From Chrysogorgia sp. JL179-B06 (taxonomy: Eukaryota; Cnidaria; Anthozoa; Scleralcyonacea; Chrysogorgiidae): DNA of 64,000 nucleotides. Positions 25,401 through 64,000 of this stretch are shown here, in pieces. The position numbers and the translations under genes are program-made. The stretch spans positions 3,883,501 to 3,947,500 of the forward strand of contig JAYKKM010000005.1 in assembly GCA_035772405.1 (NCBI GenBank), read 5' to 3'. The number at the start of each line of letters is the position of its first letter. The stretch's first letter is position 1. The notes beneath the pieces are model-generated. The model ran no database searches and was not told the origin of the DNA. It was given only the letters and a program-made list of their open reading frames with translations.

Positions 25401-25474
25401 GCAACGAAGATACAGAAATAGAAGAAGCAAATGCTTTGCGAGCAAAACTTGGATTAAAACCTTTGAAACCTTAA
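1433..25474 (+). CDS. PRPF38A: PRPF38A, pre-mRNA-splicing factor 38A (3' eight exons; 5' end outside window)
   Basis: PRPF38A is a nuclear component of the tri-snRNP/B-complex spliceosome, needed for its activation. The exons seen are 1433-1592, 3326-3447, 6200-6285, 9023-9064, 14656-14724, 14952-15022, 17153-17206 and 25252-25474. All have GT/AG borders and compatible phases. They encode about 274 residues; the family is about 312 long, so roughly 40 N-terminal residues are missing to the left. The PRP38 domain shows the family hallmarks GGNIKPTPF, LKMLQIQPEK, EFIKN, YMRL, YLEPLLNDYRK, FELTHIDEFVDELL and RVCDIILPRIQKR. It is followed by an acidic run (ESEEEDEDDEEK), an RS-rich tail (RRSRSPRR, RSRSRSHSRSPSPHK) and the conserved C-terminus NALRAKLGLKPLKP. 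The order and spacing match animal PRPF38A. The introns total more than 23 kb, mostly repeats. No frameshift is seen. I am confident of the family and less sure of exact borders in the RS region. Confidence 0.95.
2270..2355. repeat. Two-copy tandem duplication
   Basis: The phrase GGAGGGATTAATTAAATAAA occurs twice about 33 bases apart, each time preceded by GATGACTT. It lies in intron sequence and has no coding meaning. Confidence 0.75.
2535..2611. repeat. Near-perfect 77-nt palindrome
   Basis: Two 38-base arms (TACATGTATTTCCAGAGCTA and onward) are exact reverse complements around a single central base at 2573. There is essentially no loop. It lies in the PRPF38A intron between the exons ending at 1592 and starting at 3326, and would extrude as a cruciform or a long RNA hairpin. 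Confidence 0.9.
3760..3826. repeat. Imperfect hairpin repeat
   Basis: GGATTTATGCGATATACA is mirrored by TGTATGCCGCATAAATCC around a CTCGGACACTACGCGTCC centre. It is probably the core of a small foldback element in the intron. The rest of 3448-4930 is AT-rich intron with degenerate GTTTAGAA words and no gene. Confidence 0.6.
4938..5745. mobile_element. Terminal-inverted-repeat element carrying a helicase fragment
   Basis: The ends are exact inverted repeats: CCTGGTCCCAGAGGTTCTAC at the left and its reverse complement at the right. A second inverted stretch (GCGAGAGAACCTCTGGTCGC) sits just inside. Length is about 808 bp. There is no transposase, so it is non-autonomous. The interior contains a piece of a RecQ-like helicase gene (see the entry at 5206). 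Confidence 0.75.
5206..5375. pseudogene. RecQ-like helicase fragment, rearranged by a local inversion
   Basis: The plus strand at 5206-5307 reads as a start plus SETFPEIKSLNASQKEALLA, which resembles the Q-motif region of RecQ-type helicases. The next expected motif, the Walker A region, is found on the minus strand at about 5315-5370 as RRDVFAILPTGH. The ATP-binding motif is therefore inverted relative to the preceding segment, around a small palindrome. The fragment lies inside the inverted-repeat element at 4938-5745 and looks like a captured gene piece. The helicase identity rests on about 45 residues. Confidence 0.5.
5746..6199. other. Intron, no features recognised
   Basis: AT-rich sequence between the TIR element and the exon at 6200. 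It ends in a TTTGTTTGTAG acceptor. I see no gene in it. Confidence 0.5.
6373..6878 (+). mobile_element. 506-bp hAT-like MITE, copy 1
   Basis: The ends are inverted copies of CAGTGATCTCTAAAGAAGAC / CTTCTTTAGAGATCAGTG. It is flanked by 8-bp direct repeats TTTGCAAC at 6365-6372 and 6879-6886, which fits hAT-type insertion. Related copies of 506 and 501 bp lie at 16460 and 58644. There is no transposase frame. Confidence 0.85.
7264..7868. mobile_element. MITE with GCAAAAGTTTCCGG termini and internal TTCCGGATTC repeats
   Basis: The terminal inverted repeats read GAGCAAAAGTTTCCGGATTC at the left and GAATCCGGAAACTTTTGCTA at the right. The 12-mer TTCCGGATTCRT or its variants recur many times inside in both orientations. 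No real protein is encoded, and the open frames here on both strands follow this repeat. It is an intronic insertion. Confidence 0.7.
8034..8573. mobile_element. 540-bp hAT-type MITE with GGTATACCGG content
   Basis: The termini are TAAAGTTGGGCGGTATTG and its inverse CCGCCCAACTTTA. An exact 8-bp target duplication TCTCAAAG flanks it at 8026-8033 and 8574-8581. Multiple self-complementary CGGTATACCGG words lie near both ends. It is non-autonomous. Confidence 0.85.
8830..8915 (-). mobile_element. tRNA-like SINE fragment
   Basis: The minus strand has a tRNA-like D-arm (GGTAGCTTAACTGGTAGG) followed by GACCGGAATCCGAATGTGCG and a weak B-box. A similar GGACCGGAATCCCGA phrase occurs at about 41800-41830. 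It is not a functional tRNA. Confidence 0.45.
9023..9064 (+). CDS. PRPF38A: PRPF38A micro-exon (42 nt)
   Basis: This 42-nt exon encodes KRHLLESSNQLEPR in phase 0. It lies between TCATCTTTAG and GTAAAT. It supplies the segment KR..LEE..QLEPR that PRPF38A proteins have between DIILPR and SALE, and it joins the exons at 6200 and 14656 without a phase change. Without it the domain would be interrupted. It is too short to be found by length-based ORF searches. Confidence 0.9.
9148..9293. mobile_element. 146-bp MITE with CCTGGTTGTATAAAA termini
   Basis: CCTGGTTGTATAAAA at the left is mirrored by TTTTATACAACCAGG at the right. The interior is a set of imperfect TTAACTATGATT-type inverted words. It has no coding capacity. 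Confidence 0.7.
9355..9697. repeat. Older dispersed foldback repeat, left half
   Basis: Inverted words (CGAAACCC with GGGTTTCGATCG, and TATATAACGTG with CGTGTTATATAGA) surround an ACTTCTCGAGTGTTTTTATT core. The right half continues after the gypsy element at 14248-14360 (ATATAACGCTTTTGATC, CCAATCACAGC). An uninterrupted relative lies at 58020-58550, which shows the gypsy element inserted into this older repeat. Confidence 0.7.
9703..9752 (+). repeat. 5' LTR remnant of gypsy element
   Basis: It begins TGTAATATATGATAATTATG and matches the 3' LTR through GTTTACAC. After that the two sequences diverge. The remainder of the 5' LTR and the primer-binding site appear to be deleted or mutated. Confidence 0.7.
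9824..10375 (+). pseudogene. Gypsy gag fused to aspartic protease remnant
   Basis: A start at 9824 is followed after ten codons by a stop. The frame then resumes with a gag-like segment (NWRRWKQRFELY near its beginning; a long gag helix region follows) and runs to a TQQPGET motif. At about 10145 it jumps directly to the protease, whose active site is DTGAQ at about 10203-10217. The usual C-terminal gag with a CCHC knuckle is missing, so an internal deletion is inferred. Confidence 0.8.
10376..11330 (+). pseudogene. Gypsy reverse transcriptase, broken
   Basis: Segments in different frames give the RT fingers (CLDPRNLN), palm (FSVLDAKRGFWQIPLD) and the catalytic motif MDDI within VIMDDILVWG at about 11017-11040. 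The connection region then follows (KCKIGLEEIEYIGH). There are stops at about 10587, 10615 and 10918, and a frame change near 10690. It cannot make a complete enzyme. Confidence 0.85.
11309..11760 (+). pseudogene. Gypsy RNase H domain, frameshifted
   Basis: The sequence LVLSVDASSVGLGAVLLQ followed by YAQIEKELLAILYGCERFH is the RNase H signature of Ty3/gypsy elements. The thumb-RNase H join contains a deletion near 11310, and a stop or frame change near 11693 breaks the end. Confidence 0.85.
12079..13025 (-). mobile_element. 5'-truncated non-LTR retrotransposon (LINE) nested in the gypsy element
   Basis: A 935-bp insert (12085-13019) is bordered by the duplicated hexamer AACGAA. On the minus strand it encodes the C-terminal part of a LINE reverse transcriptase: KDLGVWVTDNLTWSKQVTEQ, then LALVRPHLGYATRVWAP and RVQRRATKYILKL. 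The frames are shifted relative to each other. The 3' end is a short TTCAAA-type repeat rather than poly(A), which fits CR1/L2-like clades. It interrupts the gypsy zinc-binding/integrase region between HLGIER and QRARDVMFWPGM. Confidence 0.85.
13026..13960 (+). pseudogene. Gypsy integrase
   Basis: The open frame from 13049 covers the end of the HHCC zinc-binding region (FKCSLCLEYR). It continues with the catalytic core: first Asp in VGADLFE, second in SDNGPQF, Glu in NGLTERTIQ. A C-terminal domain follows with KYHDQHA and a chromatin-end-like RSYQV segment. The N-terminal zinc motif is separated from it by the LINE insertion. The catalytic D-D-E triad is intact by eye, but the polyprotein upstream is broken. 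Confidence 0.85.
14165..14242 (+). repeat. 3' LTR of gypsy element (78 bp) preceded by polypurine tract
   Basis: The tract AAAAGAAGGGAGA (14152-14164) immediately precedes TGTAATATATGATC. The repeat ends TTATTACA, then the target duplication TATAA. 78 bp is very short for an LTR and may be a deletion derivative. Confidence 0.75.
14248..14360. repeat. Older dispersed repeat, right half (split by gypsy)
   Basis: ATATAACGCTTTTGATC, GTCATTTCGG, GCCTGATCGAGAC and CCAATCACAGCATGCG occur in the same order as in the repeat at 58410-58530. It is the continuation of 9355-9697. Confidence 0.65.
15087..15540. mobile_element. Palindromic foldback element with TGACGTCA near its centre
   Basis: The left arm (GTTTAGAAATGTTTATAGTT, AACGTTTTCATTCTC, GCCGCCATTTTAGAGTTTG) is repeated inverted in the right arm up to AACATTTCTAAAC. 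Arm length is roughly 200 bases. The centre holds GTTGACGTCATTGAG. It has no transposase and lies in the PRPF38A intron. Confidence 0.8.
16460..16965. mobile_element. 506-bp hAT-like MITE, copy 2
   Basis: The termini are CACTGATCTCTAAATAGACT and the inverse ending TTTAGAGATCAGTG. A 9-bp direct repeat GTTGACGCC flanks it at 16451-16459 and 16966-16974; one base may be coincidence with an 8-bp hAT duplication. The inner terminal sequence CAACTATTGTTCAGAAAATG is shared with the copy at 58644, while the interior differs. Confidence 0.85.
17570..18110 (-). pseudogene. Penelope-like retroelement remnant with GIY-YIG endonuclease
   Basis: On the minus strand the sequence GVVYSIPCGESEIKYIGKTG is the start of a Penelope-type GIY-YIG endonuclease. 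It is followed by KREHVRNVR and HQISWDDATILVKESRW. Stops follow the GIY-YIG core and the SRW segment. Upstream (about 17900-18110) a degraded linker resembles the RT-EN connector. It abuts the minisatellite that starts at about 18130. Confidence 0.8.
18131..25250 (+). repeat. 7.1-kb minisatellite of about 40-bp units, each a 3'-splice-site-like cassette
   Basis: The consensus unit runs TTTATTCCTCAATATTCC, then TTCCTTTATAG, then CTCCTCTCTTTATT. About 175 copies are estimated from length divided by period. Nearly every unit holds a polypyrimidine run ending in TATAG or TACAG. The last unit (ATTACTTCCTTTATAG, then CGCCTCTCC) is the real acceptor of the final PRPF38A exon at 25252, so the array is made of copies of that intron-exon border. 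Longer-range duplication is visible: a rare variant TATAGGCTATAGCTAC occurs at 21132 and 23874, and TTCTCACTAT at 19551 and 22296, an offset of about 2.74 kb. Shorter higher-order blocks also repeat. Open frames in it are by-products. Confidence 0.95.
25252..25474 (+). CDS. PRPF38A: PRPF38A terminal exon: RS tail and conserved C-terminus
   Basis: After the acceptor TTCCTTTATAG the frame reads SASPRRHRHRSRSPRRHHSP, then further Arg/Ser/His dipeptides, then KSKKSSKREAGNEDTEIEEA and NALRAKLGLKPLKP before TAA. Phase fits the donor at 17206 (AAA AG|C). The first coding bases CGCCTCTCCT are nearly the same as the sequence after AG in every upstream array unit. That means the array and the exon border share an origin. 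Confidence 0.93.
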
Positions 25475-25525
25475 TAATTTCCGAATAATTACACCCGAGA
25501 ACTTTTATCTTAATATGCTGTTTGT

Positions 25526-25531
25526 AATAAA
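25526..25531 (+). terminator. Polyadenylation signal of PRPF38A
   Basis: AATAAA lies 52 bases after the stop codon, giving a short 3' UTR. Confidence 0.75.
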
Positions 25532-25639
25532 ATATTATTCCGTAAAGAATATTTCCTATACATTCATTTAACGACAACTGTGACAGAAAGAAAACTTAGC
25601 CTTCGGCATTTTGAAGAAAAACTAAATCAGGCTAAAAGA

Positions 25640-26367
25640 AATAAACTACAAAATCAAACGGAAGAAGTTATGTGGTAAATATTGAGGCCGTAGGCCGAGG
25701 GTTCTGCAAACCAAAAATGGGTAATTTACCTGCCGAACGGGTGAAAACGTGGATCCACGCCTGGACTGGAATTCTTTGGACCGATAATAATGAAAGAAAC
25801 GAAGAAAGTTTGGATCTGCTTATTCGTAGATGCAAGTTCACTAGCCGTACACCTAGAAGTTTGTTTCAACATGACACCGAAGAGTAATTCCTGGATGCTT
25901 ATAGAAGAATGAGCAATCGAACAGGATTAAGTGAAACTATAACTCCGATAACCATCTTTCGATAAGGCAGATAAGGTATTGAAAGCAGCCTACAAAAATG
26001 TTCATGCAATCTTGAAGAAGCTCTACAGGAAAGAAATAGAAAGACAGTTTGCGTCACTGGGAATCACATGGAAATTTAACACAGAACGAACTTCGCACGA
26101 GGGAGGACAATGGGAGACGTTCTGTGACCAGGTGAAAAGGCCATTGAAACTCGTCGTCGGTAAAGTGATGCCGACCTTCCAAGAACTCCAGACAGTTTTA
26201 ACAGACCTAGAATGTCAGATCAACTCCAGAAACATCACCTACGTTGGCGATGATATCTCAGATGGAATGGTAATTGCTCTGGCTCATCTTGTCCTGGGCA
26301 TACCTCTTGCGAGGTTACCAGATTTCCCAAACAGATTTGAAAGAGAAATAAAGCTGGAGAAAAGATT
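25640..26367 (+). pseudogene. BEL/Pao integrase remnant
   Basis: The segment CKPKMGNLPAERV (about 25699-25740) resembles the start of BEL/Pao integrase after the zinc-binding part. The frame at 25979-26371 holds ITWKFNTERTSHEGGQWE, LQTVLTDLECQINSRNITYV and LVLGIPLARLPD, the typical end of the core and its C-terminal region. The catalytic D-D part between them is deleted and there are stops. There are no LTRs nearby. Confidence 0.75.
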
Positions 26368-26610
26368 CTAGTGGTTACCACACGTGTCTATGAGCTGGGA
26401 GACCAGGGTTCATATCATGGGTCGGACAGGGTCTTAAGATATCGGATTTTAAACTCAGGGTCTTAAAATAATTGAGGAGAAAGTGCTGCCTTTGCAACAA
26501 CGCCAGCAAATGGTAAGACTTTCGGGTCTTCTCGAAAAACGACCTAAGATCGTAGGCCCTCGGAACCTAGTTGTGTTTTCCGTTCACCTAAGATTGATAA
26601 ACTGAATAGT
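26368..26610 (+). mobile_element. tRNA-derived SINE, copy 2
   Basis: CTAGTGGTTACCACACGTG (A-box region) and a degraded B-box GGTTCATATCATG are followed by the same body as copy 1 (GTGCTGCCTTTGCAA, AGACTTTCGGGTCTTCTCG, GTAGGCCCTCGGAACC, GTTCACCTAAG). It follows directly on the BEL/Pao relic. Confidence 0.8.
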
Positions 26611-26642
26611 CGAGACTCTGGCTCGCATAAATAGGGTTACAT

Positions 26643-26845
26643 TAAGCCTGGTTCTCACTTGTCGTAAGAATCGGGGATTTTCCGGTCCTCGATCGCCTGG
26701 GATTTTTACGACGAGTGACATGATTGAAGCAATGTCCCGGACTCGGAAGAATCGGAATCATTTCTATTTGGAAAACGCATCCCTAACGGTCGCCGATAAA
26801 TGAAAAATCCCCGTTTCTTACGACAGGTGAGAACCAAGCTTTATC
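26643..26845. mobile_element. 200-bp MITE with GGTTCTCACTTGTCGTAAGA termini
   Basis: GGTTCTCACTTGTCGTAAGA at the left is mirrored by TCTTACGACAGGTGAGAACC (one mismatch) at the right. An inner pair (ATCGGGGATTTT / AAAATCCCCG) extends the arms. It is non-coding and intergenic between the two convergent genes. Confidence 0.75.
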
Positions 26846-27860
26846 CTGCGTGAACGTCTCAAAATAAATCATACTCATTTTTGTACCGACAGTGTATCGC
26901 AGATCACTTTTGGAAATATTCTAGAAAGAATATTTACCAAATCTAAACGTTAGGCACAAGTGGATGATAGAGGAGACACCGGGTCCCTTGGCACTTAGTA
27001 ATGTAGTCTTGGTAACGCAAGACAACGTTTCATGTGTTAATAGCCAAAGTGGAACAACTATATGAAGCTAGCGATGATTTGTATACATATACAGAGATAT
27101 ATTTGAACAAACTTATCCAGAAACTACTTATGAAAAAGCATCGTAACTCATGATAAAGTCGTGAAGCGTAAAGAAGAAATCAAGAAAATTGACCCCCTAA
27201 ATTACCAATCAATTGTTGATAATTCCTTGAATTCAGAGAAAGACCGGCTGACGTTTCATATAAATATCCCGAATTTAAAACATAGTCCTAACCCCAACAT
27301 AACCCTAACCCTACACCTAATTTACAATAATGTTTTATTTTAGAAATACCGATAGTCTATGTGACGTCATTTCGGGATTTATATGAACGACCTAACCAGT
27401 CCCCCGCTTTGTCGGGAAAGGGCGATCAGTCTCAACATGTAACCCGCTCGGGTAAAGTAGTACGAGTGCCACATCGAAATTCCGAAAACGACCACCCCCA
27501 TGTTTTTTGTTTTTTTTTACATTGGACGAATACTGTAGCAATAAAAAATGACACTGGATAGCTCAATACAACATGCCCTCAAAATCATTTCATTTATCAA
27601 CAATATTTAATGTCCTGAATGTTCTCATATGTCAGCAATACGTGTGCAGATGTTTAGCATTTTTCCACTTTCTAGAAACTATATTGGGTCACCTCAGAGC
27701 TACTTTCAAACTGTGTATGTGGCCTGGGCCAGATGCATATACCGCCAAAAATCTCAACAAAGGAAGTACTGTCGCTTAGAAAACTACATTTTTAAATTTT
27801 CTGAATAATCAATACAGACTAGATTACTTATTAAATATTTTATTGCGAAAGTTAGTAACA
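26846..27860. other. Intergenic, no gene recognised
   Basis: It contains a short inverted pair (TTTCATATAAATATCCCGAA near 27255 and TTCGGGATTTATATGAACG near 27372) and a few CCCTAA words near 27300. The open frames here show no family resemblance. Confidence 0.5.
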
Positions 27861-27862
27861 TG

Positions 27863-27868
27863 TTTATT
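27863..27868 (-). terminator. Polyadenylation signal of the receptor gene
   Basis: AATAAA on the minus strand lies about 135 bases beyond the stop codon at 28003. Another AATAAA-like word follows about 25 bases further on. Confidence 0.55.
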
Positions 27869-28002
27869 TATTAAAACTCTACAGTGGTTTAGCAAAAACC
27901 CATATGTTAATGTTCATTCGTAGGTTTTCTAAAAATAATGTTAAAGATATACGTGTACTGTATAAAAAACACATGCTGGAAACTAACCCCATGATTACTT
28001 CG

Positions 28003-62553
<34,551 letters not shown>

Positions 62554-62558
62554 GGCGT

Positions 62559-64000
62559 CTAAAAGAATTGAGAGGAAAAATAAATGAAAGACATGTAGCG
62601 AAGTTAACTAACTTACGTAACCTTTAAATTCGTGCGTGTATGAATACGAACTGTTTTTTTGTAATGACATGTTATGAAAACATTGGGTTTGCTATCAATT
62701 TAACAGATAGATGCACAGATGACGTCATAACGTTGGTAAGAACAAAAAAGTAGCACATGAGACGGAGTCCCTGCCACGCAGGATAGAGTCGAGTGGGTCA
62801 CTGATGTTCTTACCACGTTCTGACATCTTCTGTCGTGCATCTATAACTGAACAGACAACGGCAAAATGGAATCTATTTGTTTTATACAATAAAAATTGAA
62901 GATAAACCGTTGAAAATGTTCATTGAAGCACTTGGGGATTTCTGGGGCATGAAAAAGACAAAAGCAGTCGTTTTGGGAAAAAGACAAAAGCAATCGTCTG
63001 ACGTGATCTGTGCGTCTGTCTTCTATTAGTAGAAACTGACCATGGTCCATTACAAATGCTGCATTCTGATTGGCTACTCAACCGTTGTCTATTCGATGAT
63101 GGCGATGATGGCGAAACGCGCTCAAAACAATGGCAGAAAATTATCGTTTGGGGAGGTTTCAGATGAGTTTTTGGATAATTTTTTGGATAATGCATGATTT
63201 GTAATAGTCCACTAATTTGTTTCTACTAAAACAATTAGACAACTCGTCCTCATTGTGTATGAGTGAATAGTCAACTCAGGCTTCGTCTTCGTTGACTATT
63301 CGCTCATAGACAACTCGGACTCGTTGTCTAATTGTTAAATAGATCATGGCTAACAACCAATGAGAATGCACATAGTAAACAGGTTATTGTATAAAACGTA
63401 TTAGCTCTGCACCGTCTTGTCTAAATCTAGTCAAAACATTGAATACTCATTCTCTAATAATTCACAAACCAAAAGTGAAGGTTTTAAATCGGAGGAAGAT
63501 GATACATAATTTCACCAACTTTCATATAGATTTTCTCTCAAAATACAGGTTCGTTTGAGAAGCAAGTTAAAACAATCGTAAAGAGCCCTTCCTCTGATTT
63601 AAAAACACCTCGAAGATCATTAAAAAACCTCGGCGTCACCGCGTTTGTTCAACTTGCTTCTCAACCTAGTACCCAGGTTCTTATCTCCGCTCCACACCCC
63701 ACCTAAGACCCTGGGTCTCATGTTTGAACTATTACATAAAAAATGTTGACAATATTCCGAGTTACCGTTATTAAGTATAAACTCATGTTTTTCTATAAAT
63801 GAAAACCTGAGGTTTGTAGAACCGCGGAAAATTTTGTAGATTGGGACATATCTTCTAAATCAACCACCAAACTGAAGAACATAGTTCCAGTTTTATGGCA
63901 ATGGTTTTATGGGTGAAGTTTCATATATATCCATAAATGACGTCACATAGTGTAGACTATCGGTACTCGGTAGTAAAACTCGAAATTAAAATCAGCTATT
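62559..64000. other. Upstream region of receptor gene; dispersed repeats, no exon recognised
   Basis: Contains GATGACGTCATAACG (62716), ATGACGTCACATA (63940) and an inverted-repeat element at about 63050-63370 (GACAACTCGTCCTCATTG with CAACTCGGACTCGTTGTC; GCTGCATTCTGATTGG with CCAATGAGAATGCAC). A CCAGGTTCTTATCTCCGC repeat lies near 63673. A 5' UTR exon is expected but cannot be located. The open frames here have no family resemblance. Confidence 0.5.

Noticed and set aside
25137..25421. Plus-strand 94-codon frame across the array end and last PRPF38A exon
   Set aside because: It reads the terminal exon in the wrong frame; the conserved RS and NALRAKLGLKPL sequence is in another frame joined to 17206.

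Overview
The window is animal nuclear DNA, AT-rich, intron-rich and full of transposon debris. It holds parts of two real genes arranged tail to tail. A non-bilaterian animal, most likely a sponge, fits best: the receptor is a GABA-B-type protein of the divergent kind that is expanded in sponges, and the repeats include SAMD3-like, Penelope, BEL/Pao and Ty3/gypsy remnants. The species assignment is inference only. There is no bacterial-style operon, CRISPR array or origin. Exons were assembled by hand from splice signals, reading phase and family conservation. || Positions 1433-25474 (+ strand): eight 3' exons of PRPF38A, a core spliceosome protein of the tri-snRNP/B complex. The first coding exon or exons lie left of the window. 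Its introns hold a SINE, hAT-like MITEs, a Ty3/gypsy element that is itself broken by a LINE, a Penelope GIY-YIG remnant and a 7.1-kb minisatellite. Every unit of that minisatellite looks like a 3' splice site, and its last unit is the real acceptor of the final exon. || Positions 25480-27860: convergent intergenic space with a BEL/Pao integrase relic, a second SINE copy and a MITE. || Positions 28003-62553 (- strand): a complete 19-exon gene for a class C GPCR of GABA-B type. It has a signal peptide, a glycosylated Cys-containing leader, a Venus-flytrap domain, seven membrane segments, a Cys cluster after TM7, a coiled coil and a tail of about 590 residues. The tail carries six spaced repeats that resemble the microtubule-binding repeats of tau/MAP2/MAP4 and ends in a class I PDZ-type motif. 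One exon has a 1-nt homopolymer frameshift. The introns include a 2.3-kb telomere-like hexamer array, several long palindromic MITEs, an acidic-coding trinucleotide repeat and a 7.9-kb terminal-inverted-repeat element (45996-53876). That element carries broken SAM-domain, protein-kinase and SAMD3-like sequences. || Positions 62559-64000: upstream region of the receptor gene, with dispersed repeats and no recognised coding exon. || The two genes are not obviously related in function. What they share is heavy intronic invasion, including one splice-site-like array and one telomere-like array. The most unusual observations are the tau-like repeats in a GPCR tail and the roughly 175 tandem decoy acceptors in a splicing-factor gene.
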